Below are positions 1 to 10,803 of a stretch of DNA of 64,000 bases, in pieces. The notes below the pieces were generated by a model. That model was not told the DNA's origin, did no database searches, and saw nothing but the letters and a program-made list of their open reading frames with translations. The first letter of the stretch is position 1. Every line of letters starts with the position of its first letter. The stretch spans positions 140,386,998 to 140,450,997 of the forward strand of contig OY829326.1 of assembly GCA_963691655.1 (NCBI GenBank), written 5' to 3'. The stretch is from Toxonevra muliebris (Eukaryota; Arthropoda; Insecta; Diptera; Pallopteridae). The position numbers were made by a program, and so were the translations under genes.

Positions 1-3000
1 GATTTTTTAATTGATATAATTTTTGATGATTTTATATTTAATTTTTTGTTGTTGTAATTTTTGTTTTGATTTTATTTTTTTATAAGGGAATATTTATGTA
101 AATTAGATTTAAGATATTTTCATTTTTACGTATGATTTTTTTTAGTATAAAATAGAGAACAGCATATAAGAAAGAAAAAGAAAGAAATAGAGAGAAAGAC
201 AGAGAGAGCATATACAGTGAGAATGATATGAGTGAGAAAAAAAGAACATAAAAATTACAATGAATAACTGAAGAGAGAGATAAAGAGAGAGCCTTAAAAA
301 TGACTCGTAAATAAGTTGAAAAAATGTTAATAAATATAAAGATTAGTAGGTTAAAAACATAAGGTAAAGAAGCTGCATGCCGTCTATTAATTGGTTGGCT
401 TTTTTGCCATTTGAAATAATGATTACGTATTATATTCACTAGTTTATTCCAGGAGAACGAGTGGCCTTAGGTTTTATCACTAAACCCGATTTTACGATAA
501 GTTTTTCAGCAACTATGATCTTTGATTTCTAATTAAAATACTTTTTGAAAGAACAGAAAACCTGGAACTTCTTATCGAAATCCCTGGATCCGCTAGTGAT
601 AACATTATACAAAAAAATCAATTTGTTGCGGATTAATATTTTGTAACGCAGAATAAGAAATAAGTACATCAAATATGCTTTTCTCTAATGAGAAAAATTA
701 TCCCATCGAACAGGACGTAAATAAGAGAATTATCGGGTTTACTTAAAGGAAAGATTAAAGGAAAACTGGAATTTTATTTTGTTCACCAGGAGAAATAATG
801 GTTTGAATTGCAGTTACTGACGATGATTGATCCCCTTTGAAATTTTAGAACCTGGAGTCAAGGTTACCACCACGGTGTATCGGGAAGAACCACTGTATAT
901 CGGGAGCTTACCTCTTTATTAAAATGCACTTTATTGTTGTAGTAAATACATAATTGAATTGAGCAATAATTAAGCAATAATTACTTAGGCTTTCGAGATT
1001 TCAGATGATAGAGAATAAGGTGTAACTGCTAATATAATTTTGTACGCTGAATACTGATTTGGAAGCAGAATTTTGTCGATGTCAGGCTTTCTAAAATTAT
1101 TAACCCAATCGGCAAAAAGTCATTTTCTTTCATTTTTAGATCCTCTATTTCGTAGGCTCGTGCTATATTAAATTGCGATCGAATTACTCATTTTGAAGTA
1201 GATTCTTTCTTGGAATTCTCACAAGATAAAAACAGGAAAAATTTCCTTTTGAAATTTAAAAAAATAATGTTGGGTTTAATTTTAGTTTTAGAAATTTCGG
1301 GTCTAAGATCAAATATTCTAAATCAAACAGAAATCCTCGCCATCTGGAGATGCATTTAAGTTAACTAAAATTGCATGAATAGAAGGACTTCATGGCAATA
1401 ACTGAAATAATAAAAAAAATTATAACTTTTGGCCTAATATTCCAGTAGTGAGAAAGAATTAATATCGGTAGTACGAAGACTTCACGGAAGTTTTTAAAAA
1501 TTCCAGTATGCAACTGAAGAAAGTGTGTTCAACACTGAATCACAGAAATAATAGATATATGTTCAAAGACAGATATAACAGACGACTTTGCCTTTAGCTT
1601 TTTTGAAAAAAACAAAAAAAAAAATAAGCACAGATATAAATTTGAAAAATGTAAATAAAAATGAAAGTTATATACAGTAGCCAAGTTTTGTCCATTTATC
1701 TAAGGGCAACTAATTGAGCTATTTAGATATTTAAATATAGGACTAGAGAAATAGACGTTAGAAATTACTGCTATTGGAAGTAAATGGATCAAAATTAGTT
1801 AGTTTCTATAGGAATGTGAACAAAAAAAAAAAAAAAAAAGTGAACAAAAAATAGGCTTCTGTATATTGAAAAATGAATTGAATAGAGAACAAAAAAAAAA
1901 AACCGAATGAGTTTTAGTAGGAAATGTAAAAGCTTATGAAAGCTTAAAGCTAATGGAATTTCTTCATTATTGTTTATTACTTTTTTTAGTAAAATGTTTT
2001 TTTATTCAGATCAAATTTTGATATTTTTTTTGTGTTTTTTTTGTATGGTAGTTTTTCATTTGCATTTTAGTTTCGATTTACTTGTTTTTGTTTTTATAAT
2101 TATTAAGTATTTGTATAGTTACTATCTACTTAGGCAACAATGAAACTAACTAACTTTGGATTTTTGAATCAATTTGTCTACACAATTAGCAAATAATTAA
2201 TTTTTTATAGTAAATATTATTAAGTTTATTTGTTGTTGTTTTGTTTTCAGTTATTTAATAAATATATTCGCTAATTCTAAAGCTAAATACACACATTTAT
2301 ATAAAATTTCATATATATTTGTGTAATACATGTAGTACGTATATAGTAAGTGATAGAGGTAGTGGTTTAAGTTCGTAAGTAATTGAATGTTGTAAGTATA
2401 AATGAAAATAAATAAAAAATAATTATGATTGTATTAATAAAAACTTACAACAGAAAGTTTTTGAAGTGTAGGTACTTATTTCTGAGGAGTTAACCACAGA
2501 GCGACAAACGTTTATGGTATTCAAACCAGATAATTAGAAGTGAGATTAAATCATTCGAAAGAGTTTTATACAGGCCTAAGAGGCAGTAGTTTTACTATTG
2601 TTTGTATGAGCCTAATGGAAAAATAAGGAACATTTCTTTAGGTTAAACAGAAAATTAAGTAGAATATAATTGAAAATGAGGGAAATCTGCACTTTCCATT
2701 TTTAAGTTGGAGTTTTTAGAAGTTCGTGATAAAAAAGTTCTGTCGGGAGATTTGATTTTATTCTACTGGGAAATGTTTTTATGGACGGCTCAAAAAATTT
2801 AAAATAAACTTAAAAATTAACAAAAAAGTTAACACTGATATAGTTTCTAACAGGAAACATCTAAATAAGGTAGAAAACGACTGTGATAGTAAACGGTGCT
2901 TTTAAATGATGTCGTCTAGTTTTTCAACCAAGCAGTTTTTGAGCGTTTTAGGTACACCAGGCAAACGATTATCCACTCAAGATTGTTATATTCCATATTT

Positions 3001-3531
3001 CCCATGCACATATGCTGGCTCTTCCCCTTTTTCCACAAACTCTATCGACCATTTTCTCGCCTTGTCAATGATCTCAACCTATGGATGGATTGTCCTATTC
3101 CTGGACAATGGTGGACCTATGATATCGTATTGAAGTTGGCTGATAAACTATCAATGCTGGTTCTGGATATTCGTCTCTGTGATAGCCGAGGATTCTGCTG
3201 CGCTGTATTCGACTTTCGAGAAACCTCGTAGATTCGACTCATGTGAATGGTGGTGAGGAAACGCGCTCGAGACTGACAAATCTTGCCCAAGCTGAAAGAT
3301 AACAGCCATGATATTCTCGCTGATCACAGATTCCTGCACCTGGTATATATTTTTCAGAAGATTCTTCTTTTTTATGGCATAACAGCTCATGGTAGACCTA
3401 GATTGACCTATTTGCATCCATTCATGTTATGTTAGTTATATTTGTACGCGAGTGGAATGGGCTAAAAGTTTTATGCCGAATCTGAAAGGCAAAGTAAAAA
3501 GCTTTTTTTTTTGTAGGAAATTTTACTCTTG

Positions 3532-3650
3532 AAGGTTTGCGATTGTCAGCAAAGAGGTGGTGCCGTGTACAAAAATTTTGTTTTCTACTTATTTTGATTT
3601 TTGGCTGTGCCGAACATTGAACTCAGGCACCCTAACTACTAGGCTTAATT
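3532..3650 (-). mobile_element. SINE-like repeat, family 2, copy 1
   Basis: This segment shares a colinear pattern with 20047-20165: GGTTT.C.ATTG.. near its left end, then CAAGAGGTGGTG-like sequence, a T-rich middle, then TGCCG...GA...TGAGCACC-like sequence. Read on the minus strand the 5' end is tRNA-like (TAGTAGTTAGGGTGCC followed by GAGTTCAATGTTC), resembling A and B boxes of a tRNA-derived SINE. The copy is diverged and short, and no target duplication was recognised. It could instead be part of a larger unrecognised repeat. Confidence 0.45.
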
Positions 3651-5159
3651 GTGTGATACTTTGCAGAGTCGTTTTTGTATCGCTTAACACCAAGCCGCTT
3701 TGAAGTGGGTAAAATTCAGGGCGAAAAACTTCGGTTTCACAGAGGAAAAGCTGAGGAAAGGGCTAGAATCTGCCGCATGGAAAAAACGTGTTCGATAAAA
3801 ATTTTCAAATGCAATAGGTGGTTATGTTTGACCCAATTCTACCGCCCTCCAACTCGGCGAATTTTTGACTGATCGCGTTCAAATTTGGTTTGGTAACTAC
3901 TACCCAACAAGGCCGTCCCGATCGGTACAAAACCTCCCATTACTACATACATTTAAAGACTTCAAATATAAGAAAAAATTGTGAATAATTAAAAAAAATT
4001 GCATACAAAATTTTTTTTGTAGCTTAGTGGAGAACGTTTTGAAAATCATCATCGCACGAATGCGGCACACTGGAAGGTCTAAAAAAAATCCTTAGAAAAA
4101 TTATGACTATGGTCTTTGTTTGATCGATAATTCACGAAATGGCTGACTGCCAAAATTAGTTTTCTCAAAAATTGGACTTTTTTCGAAAGTACAACGTTGC
4201 AACGAGCCCCAAAGGACCTTCCTCCCGCCCAATACGACAGAGAGGCGCATCTGCATAAAGCACAGATCGGTGACCGAAGCAATCGCAGTCCAGAATTATG
4301 AAAGCACTTTGAGTTTCCCTCTGAAATTTTTACAAAACACTTTTTTAAAAACCAATTTCTCCAAACCAAGAAAGTGCAGGGTCCGCTTAAGAAGAGATGA
4401 AGATTATAAGACCCAAAATATGAAGTATTGCAAAAGTTAAACGAATTACATTACATAAAATTTGACAAAAAATATTCTACAGATTTTATTAATTAAAAGC
4501 TGGACGGCTTCAAATTCCCCGCAAAAAACAGCTCATTCCTCGCTTCTCCGTACTAAGTAAAATTCTCCACAAATCGAGGAATTCCCCGCAGGTTGGCATC
4601 GCTGATCACAGATGAGCATGACAGGAGAGTGCTAAAATTGACTACTACTTTCTAAGAACATATTTTTTTTTATTTCTCAATGTTGTAAGTTTTTATACCT
4701 TTGTGTGCAAAAAAATTAAAAAGAAAATAAGAAAAAAAATTACTAGAATAAAAAGTGTATTACATTAAGGGTTTCATTTCAATGAAAGTAAAAACACAGT
4801 TTAAAAACCAAATAATAATAACAATAATATTGTATTGGTGTTAAGTACAAATAAAAGATATTTAAAAATTCATATTTATTTAGTATTTAAAGTGAAAGAA
4901 ATTTTTTTTTTATATCAAAAAAAGTTGTGAGTGAGCATAAATGTGGAGTGGCAAAAAAGTTATGTGTAAATTTGAATAGTGTAAAATTTTTATCGTATTT
5001 TTTTTTTTAAGTTAAAATTAAGTGTTTAAAAGCTTGCTCTAACTACTTGCGTATTATTTGGACACAATCAATTTGAAGGCAGTTACTATTAAGTACTAGT
5101 ATTAACTAATTTTGTAATTTTCAAAAATGGAGAGCAAAGTAGATATGATAGCAACAATA

Positions 5160-5240
5160 GCAGTTATAGTATTATAATTAGTATTAAGTAGTTTAAGTAG
5201 TAGTAGAAGTAGTAGTAGTATAAATAGTAGTAGTAAGTAT
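5160..5240. repeat. AGT/TAG trinucleotide-rich microsatellite
   Basis: An imperfect array of TAGTAGTAG/AGTAAG units lies in intron sequence. It is simple-sequence DNA with no coding potential and no link to a splice site. Confidence 0.8.
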
Positions 5241-5888
5241 GAAAGAGATGGCATGATAAACGCTGTGAAGGATAAAGCGATTTTTTAAGAGTAGTTAAAG
5301 TAGTAAGTAGATAAGTAAGTATTTAAGGTATTTAAATTTAAGTTAGTATCATATGATGAGTAGGGGGGCAATAGTTAGTTTGTTGGAATTAGAATTAATA
5401 GTAATGGCAATAGTAATTTGTTGGACCTAAATTTGTAAATAAATTTTAAAACTAGGTAATTATAATTTTATACTTTTTTGGAATAAAAAAAAAAAAATAT
5501 ATTTAATAAAAAATGTATAGATTTTGCTAAGTAAAGCACAAGCTTCAAATAAAAATACTAATTATAACTTTCTTTATAATTATGTAATTTAAGGCTGTTT
5601 TTCTGACAATAAGTTTGAAACTAGAGAAGAGTAGGGTAAATGGGGATTATTGGATTTTTTTCCCCATCGCAATATAAGCCAATTATGTCGAAATATTAAA
5701 AATTTAGCTTGATGTAATTTGTCGTCCCTCTTCCCTAGTATTCAAAATTGTTCTGTCCAAATTTTGCTTATTTCTTTAAATTTTTATTGAAAGAATTTCC
5801 AATATATAAGTTATACTTAATAATTCATTAAAATATTTTTGCTGAATGCTTTTGTAAGGGGGAAAAAATATATTGTATTAAAACTTAC

Positions 5889-6098
5889 CTAAATATAAAT
5901 ATGAACAGTACGAGCAACGAAAAGAATACAGCCACATTATCCATAGTGCGCAGCATGACAAATAATTGACGTCGTAAATTGGGCATAAAGCGCACGAGTT
6001 TTAAAATACGCAGCAGGCGAAATGTCCGCAGTACAGAGAGACCTGAACCACCGCCTCCAATGCCATTACCGAAGAATTGTTGACATATTTCAATGCCA
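5889..6098 (-). CDS. Ca-alpha1T: T-type calcium channel, domain II S3-S5 with S4 voltage sensor
   Basis: This 210-nt exon continues domain II. It begins [11 protein letters not shown] (end of S3 and the S3-S4 loop, with a Gly run GGGGSG), then the voltage sensor S4 ([20 protein letters not shown], arginine or lysine every third residue), the S4-S5 linker ([17 protein letters not shown]) and most of S5 ([13 protein letters not shown]). The counterpart in vertebrate Cav3.1 is [20 protein letters not shown]. The acceptor is TTTTAAATAG and the donor is TTTAG/GTAAGT. It again leaves two bases (AG) for a Ser that should start the S-I-L-G-M-H-L-F pore segment, which is not found in 1-5888 and must lie outside the window. 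Confidence 0.96.
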
Positions 6099-6524
6099 CT
6101 ATTTAAAAAAAGAAAATTATGAAAAATAGATGTATGCATATATGTGTATATTGCTTGGATAGTAAGGTGAGAACTTAAAATATGTAAATAAAAAATATTT
6201 GTATTTTTTAATCTTTTTCCCATAATTGCTGCTCTCTGTACTACATAGTTTATGTTTATATCATGTCAACCGAAAGGAATAATATTCTTGTGAAAAGAAG
6301 AGTAAAAATCTCTTTTTTCCGAATTAAATCATTAAATTCATAGTATAGTGTTTGATAGAACAATTGGTTAGACAACGATCGAAGCGCCGATCTCGAAAAC
6401 GTGTTACTAAACGCAATAGCACATACGTAGTGAAGCTATACTGATCCATGACACGGTGAAGTGATGGAGAATGATAAATCGCATGCAACGATTCGCACCT
6501 TCATCAAGAATTTTTAATCAGTTG

Positions 6525-6960
6525 GACTCCAATTGACTTTAAATCCCCAATTCGTCGCCTGAGAATTGATTTGGCGTATGTGTATAAGTATTCCTGTGCC
6601 TATACGCCTAATCAATACTCATGCGACGAATTGACTCCAAGTGACTCCAATTGACTTCAAATTCCCAATTGACTCCAAATGACTTCAACTAACTCCAATT
6701 GACTTCAAAATCCCAATTGACTCCAAAAGACTCCAAGTGACTCTAATTGACTGCGAAATGAAATTGACTCCAAATGACTGCATTTGAGTTCGAGAATATT
6801 TAAGTGATTCCAAGTGACTTCAAAGCCGTCATGATTTTGGAGTCATAAGATTCGAAGTCTCATGATTTCAAAAAAAAAAAAATTGCATTCCCTTGACTCT
6901 AAAAAAGACTTTTCTAAATGAATAACCGATCGGCGACTCCAAAAAAGACTTCCAACTGCA
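6525..6960. repeat. Degenerate GACTCCAAnTGACTTCAA minisatellite
   Basis: The segment is built from repeats of about 10 and 20 bp around GACTCCAATT and GACTTCAAAT, with occasional TTCCCAATT spacers. Units are recognisable across roughly 430 bp but increasingly diverged to the right (GACTCTAAAAAAGACTT). A looser set of GACTTCA/TGAAGTCA words occurs near 24950-25120. Confidence 0.8.
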
Positions 6961-8674
6961 TCTTTTATTTTGTAGTCAAATATGTTATTCAGTAACTGTA
7001 ATCAAAAATTATTATTCATTTATGACTTATATTCTCAATTGATTGCATTCTTTTACAGCTATGCACTACATATTCGTATGTATGAGAAAAGTTCGTTCGT
7101 AAGACGGGAGGAAGATGATTTCTACAGGTACAGTAAAAATTTTCATACCGAAAACATTTTAAGTATTAAGTACTAGCGAGTCAAAGGACAAGGTTTTATT
7201 TCTAACCACTTGCTTCTGCCAATGGTATCTGGTAAAATTTTGTTTGAAAGAGATTTTGGGCTGGTCATAGAATACGTTGCAAATGAATACAGGGGTAATA
7301 GCAGCACTGAAGACAACCACTTTAATTGAAAATTGCGACAATGCATGGTAAATAGACTTACAATTTCGGACCACAGAGCACTTCATTTTGAATGGCCTCA
7401 GGCGTAGCCATAATTGCGATACTATAAAAATTCCCAGATAAGGAATATTAATTCCGCTATAATCAACGCATTCGATGCAATTTGTTCACTTAGTACTGCT
7501 GTCGAAAGAAATGCGACCTCTTGATGGCTAATTAACTTGGATCTGAGGGAAAAAGCAAGGAAGACGGAATCAACACATGAAAAAAGTTTACTCTGGAACA
7601 TGGGAAGATTATAAAGCACGAAGGAGCATTTGTGCTCCCATATGCAAACAGGTTTATGAGCTTCCCATATGAATATATTGAGATTGGCAAGCTTATAAAA
7701 TGAAAATAACAGAAAACTCTGTGTCTGCGAAAGGTAGACGTACAGATCTACCGTGAGGAATATATCTGGCCCGGATTTGAAAACGGGTTTAAAAACTAAG
7801 AAGAAACTGATGGAAGAGTCTTTACAGCCCCCGATGTATTTATGTTAAGCTTTAGATCTGAAAGCTTAAGCATTTTAATACTCAAAGGGATGTACAGGGT
7901 AGAAGAATCGAAAATAGGAATGAAACTGACTTAGGACAGGGTGAAGAAAGAATGGATTATTTCTCCTCCAAAACCGGGAAAATAGATTATACAGAGACGT
8001 AGGCTTTTAGAACAATTAGCTTAACCTAGTTATTTTTAAAAACAATGGAAAACTCTTTCCATTTGGCTTACTAAATATATTGCAGTTACGGTGCAAAGGA
8101 CCATTCCGCTTACAGAGCTGAAAGATCTACTGCCTTGCATGAACTTGTTGGGGTTGCTAAACTAGACTTAGTTTGTGTAGAGATGTCCTTAGCTTTTTTA
8201 ATGAAATACTCTTTAGTTGCCTAAAAGTCTTGATCATTTTAAATTGTTTACAACGTGCGGCTAATCTGCAGAACGGAAAGTACAGAGTAAGAGACATGGC
8301 AGAGTAGAGGCATAGCATATACACAATTGGATATGTTGCCATTATGGTGAATGGGAAGTTCTAAGATGCTATATTTTACATCATGAAGGAACCATTCAAA
8401 ATAGTTATAAAATTGTAAAGTAAACATATTACTCTTTACTAAAAAGCAAGTGCCAGGTTTTCCTTTAAGACTAGTTATCAAACATACTGCACAATCTGTG
8501 GAACATCATCACGGAAGAAATGTTGATTCTTGGAGCAAGTTTCTTCATCTATTAGACACATTTAAAATTTCACTCATCTTACCAGTTAGATTCACCATAT
8601 ACCCAGAATATTTTATCCATGGGCTCTGGTGAGAACAGTTTGCCGAATTTTAACCCTGAAAGCAACACAATGAG

Positions 8675-8783
8675 AACTTTTCGCCGTTCGGAATCGGCGT
8701 TAAACTGTAGGTTCAACTATGTGGTATCACAATGGGCCGTTTATGCCTAAGTATGTCTTTCGACAGCCACTCCAACCTAACCT
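8675..8783 (+). mobile_element. tRNA-derived SINE family 1, 5'-truncated copy
   Basis: This is the 3' third of the SINE seen complete at 19755-20041 and 43159-43467. It starts within CGnnnTTCGGAATCGG and runs through TTAAACTGTAGGT, CAACTATGTGG, GCCTAA and GACAGCCACTCCAACCTAACCT. It is flanked by a perfect 11-bp duplication AACACAATGAG (8664-8674 and 8784-8794). The truncated 5' end, repeat tail and duplication are the signature of target-primed reverse transcription by a LINE partner. Confidence 0.85.
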
Positions 8784-9635
8784 AACACAATGAGCCAATA
8801 GAACCTTCGAGTTCGCCAGTCGTTAAGCGGTAAATGGCTCATAGTTTGAAAAATTTTTGTCTAACAAATAAATTTACAATAAATTTTATCGGATCAGCCG
8901 CCTTAACCAACCAAATTTTATCAGTGTTACCTTAAATTATCACAATTATTGGAAAACCAATTCAAGGATTCTTTTAAAGGCGTTAAACTGCTCCCAAACA
9001 TTCATACAGCAGTTTATATTTCATTTGAACGTTTATTATGCCTTACAGACTTCATATTTCATATCACATGGCAGCAAGCAAATCCTTTGACCATACTGAG
9101 CAACTGTGATAATTTCATTGTTGACATGCGATTGGAGAAGATTTACATACTTGTGGAGGAGCAAGCAAAAATAAAAAAAAAAGAACAGAAAAAGAATTTG
9201 CTATGTAAAACCACAGCAATCATAGCCGCAAAATAGTGTGGTCTCGAGCACAAGGGAAGACGAAGAAGGAACGAAAATGCATGGCAAAAATATGCACTAG
9301 TAGCAAATAAGTATGCAATAAATTCTCCACTGCATTTTGTGTGTAAAATATCAGCACGTACAGTTAGAAAAGTGTGTATTAAGAGCAGTCAACAAGTTGA
9401 AATGTGTTGGCAACACTCGATAAGAGGCGTACCACAAAAAGACAAAGAGAGAAAGAGAGAGAGAGCGAAGAAGTGAAGAACTAATGCATTAAAAATTTAA
9501 AATAGGGTACGTGTTATAGGATAAAATATAAATTTGGGCTGTAGCTCAATCAAAATTTACTTGGTATTAAATTTCCCCCCTTTTCTTCTCTTTTAGAGTT
9601 AGACGATATGGCAATTGTAAACGGGCATATCTTAC

Positions 9636-9641
9636 CTTAAA
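9636..9641 (-). promoter_or_regulatory. Splice donor of the domain II S1-S3 exon
   Basis: The minus strand reads TTTTAAG/GTAAGATATG here, a strong 5' splice site. It fixes the exit phase (two bases) so that the next exon contributes T to a Ser codon, restoring VILSGIEI across a 3.5-kb intron. Confidence 0.85.
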
Positions 9642-10504
9642 ATCACAATAATTCCATCGAACACATTAAATCCATTAGCAATGTAACGGAAGGGACCTTC
9701 GGCGACCACCTTCAACAACATTTCAACAGCAAATATACCCGAAAAGACAATATTGCTTCTCTCAACAATGGTGGTCAGTTCTGGCGGTTGATCGTGATAT
9801 TCAATGCCCATCGAGAGCGTGTTTATTAGTATGGCTAATAGTATACCCTGTTGAAAGTATTTATGCTCGGTAAAACGCTTAACATAACGCCGCATTATAC
9901 CGCCAACGCGCATTAAGCAACGATACACATTGATAATGCCATTCATAGTTTTCGAACGATGTTTCTTCTCATCCAATGGCGATAGAGCATTCTGATAGAG
10001 ATCATAGCAGCAGGAATAGTCCTCAATATAGTTGCCTGTTGTGGTAGCTACACCATTGCCACCGCCACCGCCGCCACCTCCACGACTACGACTATGTCCA
10101 TTTCTACGACTGTGACCACCATTACCACCACTGCCACCGCCTCCAATAGTTTCTAAACCTTTTTTACTACGCTCCACAATTGAATTGTGCTGTTTTTGCT
10201 TTTGATGTTGTTCTTGTTGCTGTAGCTGTTGTTGTTGCTGGTGTTGCTGCTGCTGCTGCTGTTGCGCTACCAATGCTGTATTCTCCAAATTTTGCTGATT
10301 TTTAATCGCTTCCGCTGTATGTGGATCACAACGTGCCAATGAATTATAAAATGATTCAAGAGTGCTTTGTCCAGTTGGCAATGCCGCTGAAAAGGCCACA
10401 GAAAATGCTAAAAGCTCTTGACATGTCATCGCGTCGTGTATACCCAATTCGGAGCAATCTGCATATGGATTTGCAATGGTGCCAATTGTTTGTGGAAGAT
10501 TCAC
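9636..10504 (-). CDS. Ca-alpha1T: T-type calcium channel, distal I-II linker and domain II S1-S3
   Basis: This 869-nt exon encodes the end of the I-II linker and the start of domain II. It begins VNLPQTIGTIANPYADCSEL after a CACATTCAG acceptor. Next come a Gln-rich tract and a Gly-rich tract with an SRRNGHSRSR basic patch. The domain II region follows: a cytoplasmic lead-in (MNGIINVYRCLMRVGGIMRR), S1 ([20 protein letters not shown]), S2 (IVFSGIFAVEMLLKVVAEGP) and the beginning of S3 (GFNVFDGIIVIL). The S1 segment matches [20 protein letters not shown] of vertebrate Cav3.1 almost exactly. The donor TTAAG/GTAAGA leaves two bases (AG) that join T of the next exon to make Ser. The exon is intact. 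Confidence 0.95.
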
Positions 10505-10590
10505 CTGAATGTGATGGGAGTGGAAAAGAAAATCGAATCGATTTAGTTATTAAATTTTAAATGCAATCTCAGAATGAAATTGAAACTTAC
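10505..10590 (-). other. Short 86-nt intron of Ca-alpha1T
   Basis: Bounded by CAG/GTAAGTTTC and CATCACATTCAG/GTG on the minus strand, in phase 0. At 86 nt it is near the common minimum for fly introns, in contrast to the 2- to 13-kb introns elsewhere in the gene. Reading through it meets a stop codon, so retention would truncate the protein in the I-II linker. Confidence 0.9.
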
Positions 10591-10773
10591 CTGCCAAATG
10601 CTACCATCTCCAGCTTGTGTCATCTTCTCTGATGAGCAAACATTTTTTTCAGCTGTCACCGGTTCACTGATTGCAGGCGGTGTATGCAACAGCACATACT
10701 CATTGAACATTACCGATGGACGTCGGCTGGCTGAAGTGGGTGGACTCAGAAAACCGGATGTGCAAGGATGACT
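10591..10773 (-). CDS. Ca-alpha1T: T-type calcium channel, I-II linker exon
   Basis: This 183-nt, 61-codon exon is in phase 0 at both ends. It starts SHPCTSGFLSPPTSASRRPS and ends GDGSIWQ just before a CAG/GTAAGT donor. The middle reads VMFNEYVLLHTPPAISEPV and AEKNVCSSEKM; it is not low complexity and looks under protein constraint. It is cytoplasmic linker with Ser/Pro-rich stretches that could be phosphorylated. The acceptor ACTACACAG is preceded by a TAC trinucleotide array in the pyrimidine tract. A second AG two bases further on would break the frame. The 86-nt intron that follows is the only short intron of the gene in this window. Confidence 0.9.
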
Positions 10774-10803
10774 CTGTGTAGTGGTAGTAGTAGTAGTAGT
10801 AGG
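10774..10803 (-). promoter_or_regulatory. Acceptor with (TAC)n pyrimidine tract
   Basis: Read on the minus strand, the tract before the 10773 exon is CCTACTACTACTACTACTAC followed by CACTACACAG. A trinucleotide microsatellite therefore supplies the pyrimidines of this 3' splice site. Length changes would alter the tract without touching coding sequence. Confidence 0.75.

Larger units (their letters stand above)
1..5888 (-). other. Intron of Ca-alpha1T (3' part outside window)
   Basis: This is intron sequence following the domain II S4-S5 exon; the next exon, expected to encode the domain II pore, is not present. The sequence is strongly AT-rich with purine runs (150-300) and an AGT array near 5170-5236. 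Around 2900-4370 the composition is more balanced and has short open stretches on both strands, but none resembles a family I know; they may be old repeat debris. A SINE-like fragment lies at 3532-3650. I see no gene. Confidence 0.7.
6099..9635 (-). other. Intron of Ca-alpha1T between domain II S3 and S4 exons
   Basis: A 3.5-kb intron. It contains a GACTCCAA-type minisatellite at 6520-6960, mixed-composition sequence without recognisable genes from 7000 to 8650, a 5'-truncated SINE at 8675-8783, and a purine-rich AG tract near 9440-9480. No second gene is supported. Confidence 0.8.

Noticed and set aside
2906..3417. Overlapping short open frames on both strands.
   Set aside because: No recognised domain, no splice context fitting the channel; more likely fossil repeat sequence.
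4079..4369. A 96-codon minus-strand open frame.
   Set aside because: No recognised family and no channel similarity; treated as chance or repeat debris.
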